Shown piece after piece: positions 4,896 to 7,290 of a stretch of 7,290 bases of DNA. This stretch comes from an uncultured Thermomicrobiales bacterium. Its GTDB lineage: Bacteria; Chloroflexota; Chloroflexia; Thermomicrobiales; UBA6265. The position numbers and the translations under genes were made by a program. A model generated the notes under the pieces. The model ran no database searches, was not told the origin of the DNA, and was given only the letters and a program-made list of their open reading frames with translations. The first letter of the stretch is position 1. Every line of letters starts with the position of its first letter. The stretch lies in the NCBI GenBank assembly GCA_902806365.1, contig CADCWJ010000307.1, positions 1-7,290 of the forward strand. Direction: 5' to 3'.

Positions 4896-6644
4896 ATGAC
4901 CATTGATCGACTGCAGCCGGCCCCGGCCGGTGAGCTCCCCCGTCTGCTTTCTCCTGCGCCGGCGCTGGACACGCCGCTGCTGTTCCGGTCCGACGTGCCC
5001 CAGGTCACGCTGCTGCGTGATGAGTCGACGGCTCATCCGTTCGCGCTGACGGTGGCCGCGGCCTGGTCCTGCTACGGTGAGCGGCCAGCCAGGGTCGAGA
5101 ACGTCCGCAAGCTCGTGTATGGCCCGGTGCCGGAGCACTTCGATGGTGCACGCGCCACGGAACGCGAGGGCCGCCGCGCTCGCGCGATCAAGCTTTATGC
5201 CGATCTCTTCGCGGCCGGGCACCATACAACGTTCCAGCACGCGACGTTCGTCTTCGTGCTGGACAACGTGTCCCGGCTCGCGATCTGGTCCTTCTTCCAT
5301 TCCCATCCGTTCTACAACTCGGAGCAGGTATCGCAGCGCTACCGGACGGTTTCGGGGGATGCGATGGCATCGCCCGATCTGCCCGAGCGGCTGCACGGTG
5401 TCTACGACGGGGCGATCGCGCGATCGCTCGAAAGTTATCGACGGCTGGGTGAAATCCTGACCCCGGATTTCCGGGCGCTCTACGCACAGGTCTTCCCGGC
5501 CCGGGCAAAGGCCCAGGGCGAGGCCGCCATTAAGCGGGTCGACGACGCGGTCCAGAAGCGGGCGCAGGAGGTGGCGCGCTACATCCTGCCGCTGGCGACC
5601 CCCGCCCACCTCTATCACACCGTTAACGGGCTGACCTTGCTGCGCTACTACGTGCTCGCCAATGGACCCGATGCGCCGGGTGAGGTTCGCTATATCGTCA
5701 ACCGGATGATCGCCGAGGTGCTGGCGGTCGACCCCTACTTCCTCGGCGGGCCGGGTCATCCCCTCGACATGCGCGCGCTCGCGGCCGACCAGACGCTCGA
5801 AGCCGAAGTCTTCGCCGCCTGGAAGACGAACCTCGGGCAATCGCCCGACACCGCCGAGCGCTTCTTCGCGGAGTACGACGCCTCCCTCGGCGAGCGGAAC
5901 AGCCGCCTTGTCTCGTTCGATCCCAACGGCGAGGCGACGATGGCTTCGGCGGTCCGAACCGTGATCGGTCAGCCGGCGGACGGAATGAGCGACGCCGATG
6001 CGATCGCGACGGTGCTGGACGGCTCGAAGAATCAGTACCTCGGCCACTCCCTGTACATGGGCATGCACTCCAAGCTGATGCAGAGCATGAACCACGTGCC
6101 ATTCACGTTCCAGAAGCGGATCAGCGGTGCCGAGGACGCCCAGAGCCAGCGGCACCGGGGAACGCCATCGTCAAGCCCGCTGCTGACGGCCCACCTGCGG
6201 CGCGATCCGGACGTGATCGTACCCTGGGCGATCCGGCGCAATCCCGCCGCGCTTGCGGAGTACCGGGAGGCGGTGGGGGCGCTATGGGATGCCAAGAACG
6301 CGCTGCTCGATGGCGGGGCATCGCCCGAAGCCGCGCTTTATCTGCTGCCCAACGCGCATCGCGTCCGCTTTTACGAGAGTGGTACGCTCGCCGGCTATTA
6401 CTGGAAGTGGATCAAGCGGCTGTGCCTCGACGCGCAACGGGAGATCAGTGAGACCGCCTGGCAGGAAGTGCAACAGGTGCGGGAAGTCCATCCGGTGATC
6501 GGCTCGTACGTCGATGGTCCGCCGTGCGTGCCGCGGTCACGGAGCGGCGCCCGGCCGATCTGCCCGGAGGGTGAGCGCTATTGCGGCATCCCCGTCTGGC
6601 GTGACTACGCGTTCGCGGATCTGCCCGGCAAGCGCGTGATGTAG
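4896..6644 (+). CDS. Two-domain ThyX-superfamily protein (flavin-dependent thymidylate synthase-like)
   Basis: The protein has 582 residues, over twice a normal ThyX (about 220-260), and reads as two tandem ThyX-like halves. First half (about 34-275): AAAWSCYGE (54-62), a hydrophobic FQHATFVFVLDNVSR block (113-127), SHP-x7-S (136-146) where ThyX has RHRx7S, then SQRYR, ARYILPLATP (227-236) and a late NRMIAEV helix. Second half (about 337-530): RLVSFDPNGE (337-345), MHS...NHVPFTF (390-405), RHR at 419-421, a LYLLP segment and LDAQREI (511-517). Canonical ThyX makes dTMP from dUMP with FAD, NADPH and methylene-tetrahydrofolate. Here each half lacks part of the signature, so activity as a pseudo-dimer or a diverged function is possible. 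A tail with Cys544, Cys556 and Cys563 (GPPC, CPEGERYC) could bind metal. I chose the ATG at 4896 (GGA 6 bases before); the in-frame ATG at 4857 would add 13 residues and lies inside the tandem repeat. No folate or nucleotide gene is adjacent except the Nudix gene. Confidence 0.8.
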   Translation: MTIDRLQPAPAGELPRLLSPAPALDTPLLFRSDVPQVTLLRDESTAHPFALTVAAAWSCYGERPARVENVRKLVYGPVPEHFDGARATEREGRRARAIKLYADLFAAGHHTTFQHATFVFVLDNVSRLAIWSFFHSHPFYNSEQVSQRYRTVSGDAMASPDLPERLHGVYDGAIARSLESYRRLGEILTPDFRALYAQVFPARAKAQGEAAIKRVDDAVQKRAQEVARYILPLATPAHLYHTVNGLTLLRYYVLANGPDAPGEVRYIVNRMIAEVLAVDPYFLGGPGHPLDMRALAADQTLEAEVFAAWKTNLGQSPDTAERFFAEYDASLGERNSRLVSFDPNGEATMASAVRTVIGQPADGMSDADAIATVLDGSKNQYLGHSLYMGMHSKLMQSMNHVPFTFQKRISGAEDAQSQRHRGTPSSSPLLTAHLRRDPDVIVPWAIRRNPAALAEYREAVGALWDAKNALLDGGASPEAALYLLPNAHRVRFYESGTLAGYYWKWIKRLCLDAQREISETAWQEVQQVREVHPVIGSYVDGPPCVPRSRSGARPICPEGERYCGIPVWRDYAFADLPGKRVM

Positions 6645-7290
6645 GTTCCGGGAACGCGGATGCCCAGTACGGGATCACATAGGCCGTGTAGATAACAAGG
6701 GTGAGCGCGACCATGCCCACGAAGAACCCGGTCTGGACCCAGCGCAGGGCACGCTCCGGAAACAGGGCACGAAAGCCGAGCATCAGCAGGATCGCGGCGG
6801 GCACGATCGCCGGGAAGTAGTACCGCGCCTGGGTCAGCGAGAAGGTCGTCCCGAACTGCAGGATCGCGTAGTAGGAGACGAGGCACATCACGCCCAGCGT
6901 CAGGATGCCGACAACCTGCCAGCGCTGGAGGTCGAACACGGACCCGGCACGCTCGCGCAGGGTGGCGGCGCGGACCGGGTCGTCCTCGCGCAGGATCGGC
7001 CCCTGGACGGTCCAGAACCGGTACGCCCAGACCGCGATGCCCACCGTTCCCACCAGCGTGACCCAGAGCAGGAGGCGGTAGAGGCTGCTGCTGAGGAAAA
7101 TGAGCCGCCAGCCGAAATGGCCCCACGTTTCCCGCCAGCGGTCCCACACGAACGAACTGCTGCTGAGCTGGTCCCAAATCGACGGCGGTCCCGAGTCGTT
7201 GTAATTCCAGTACTGGAGGTCGCGGATGCGGCCGAGGGCGGTGAAGTCACCGTAGGTGCGGTCCATGTAGGCAAACCAGGGCCAGACCAG
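6445..7290 (-). CDS. Partial multi-pass membrane protein, DUF2142/GT-C glycosyltransferase-like C-terminus
   Basis: The frame is open to the right edge, so the N-terminus is missing; the visible part has 281 residues. Counting from the edge, WGHFGW (56-61) and QARYYFPAIVP (154-164) resemble the C-terminal parts of DUF2142 and related polytopic glycosyltransferase-type proteins, which act on lipid-linked sugars or surface polysaccharides. Membrane helices lie near 71-90, 124-146, 156-177 and 184-208, the last ending AYVIPYW. An apparent start ATG at 7266 is internal, since the same frame continues upstream with LVWPWFAY, similar in style. After about residue 215 the sequence turns Arg/Ser/Pro-rich and runs antisense to the last 200 bases of the ThyX-like gene, to a stop at 6445; this tail looks like shadow sequence. 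The real end may be near 6605 in another frame if there is a frameshift. Family assignment is moderate. Confidence 0.6.
   Translation of the reverse strand: MVWPWFAYMDRTYGDFTALGRIRDLQYWNYNDSGPPSIWDQLSSSSFVWDRWRETWGHFGWRLIFLSSSLYRLLLWVTLVGTVGIAVWAYRFWTVQGPILREDDPVRAATLRERAGSVFDLQRWQVVGILTLGVMCLVSYYAILQFGTTFSLTQARYYFPAIVPAAILLMLGFRALFPERALRWVQTGFFVGMVALTLVIYTAYVIPYWASAFPEPTSRACRADPRTRSHARRGCRNSAHPPGRSAGRRSVTAARTADHRRTSRSPDGLPAPVALPARRSH

Noticed and set aside
4542..6155. Long minus-strand open frame (537 residues) opposite the DUF2254 and ThyX-like genes
   Set aside because: Its length comes from GC-rich codon bias on the other strand. It has no recognisable domain and spans the spacer and control region between two real genes.
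6645..6655. GTTCC-G-GGAAC palindrome just after the ThyX-like stop as a terminator
   Set aside because: The stem is too short and the centre too tight to form a stable hairpin, and no T-run follows on either strand.

Overview
The window is a stretch of a high-GC bacterial chromosome, densely packed with genes whose third codon positions are strongly G/C. No mobile element, CRISPR array, tRNA or rRNA is visible. The gene set fits a Chloroflexota bacterium of the Thermomicrobia/Sphaerobacter type: a two-domain ThyX-superfamily protein, a DUF2254 membrane protein, a DinB-fold protein and a DUF2142/GT-C-like membrane protein. That placement rests on protein style and general knowledge and is only moderately certain.

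Layout. A small minus-strand gene (18-392) encodes a protein with CxxC and CxxH pairs. A divergent intergenic region (393-726) follows, holding a candidate promoter for the plus strand. From 727 to 4791 five plus-strand genes form a probable operon: a DinB-like four-helix protein (TTG start), a two-helix 2TM-type membrane protein with a long Pro/Ala/Ser tail, a Nudix hydrolase, an alpha/beta hydrolase and a DUF2254 membrane protein. The last three are tightly packed; both junctions among them are 4-bp ATGA overlaps. A short spacer (4792-4895) with a GC hairpin, a candidate extended -10 promoter and small palindromes and repeats leads to a large plus-strand gene (4896-6644) for a protein with two tandem ThyX-like halves. 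A minus-strand membrane protein, running in from beyond the right edge, converges on that gene. Its open frame has no natural stop before it enters the ThyX-like gene.

How the genes may work together. The Nudix-hydrolase-DUF2254 trio is almost certainly co-translated, but its members have no obvious shared pathway; it reads as a housekeeping or stress-type operon, not a recognisable defence or biosynthetic system. The ThyX-like gene is probably a separate unit. It is the most interesting protein here: its N-terminal half has lost both arginines of the RHRx7S signature, its C-terminal half keeps RHR but not the spaced serine, and a three-cysteine tail is appended. I see no clear new multi-gene system.
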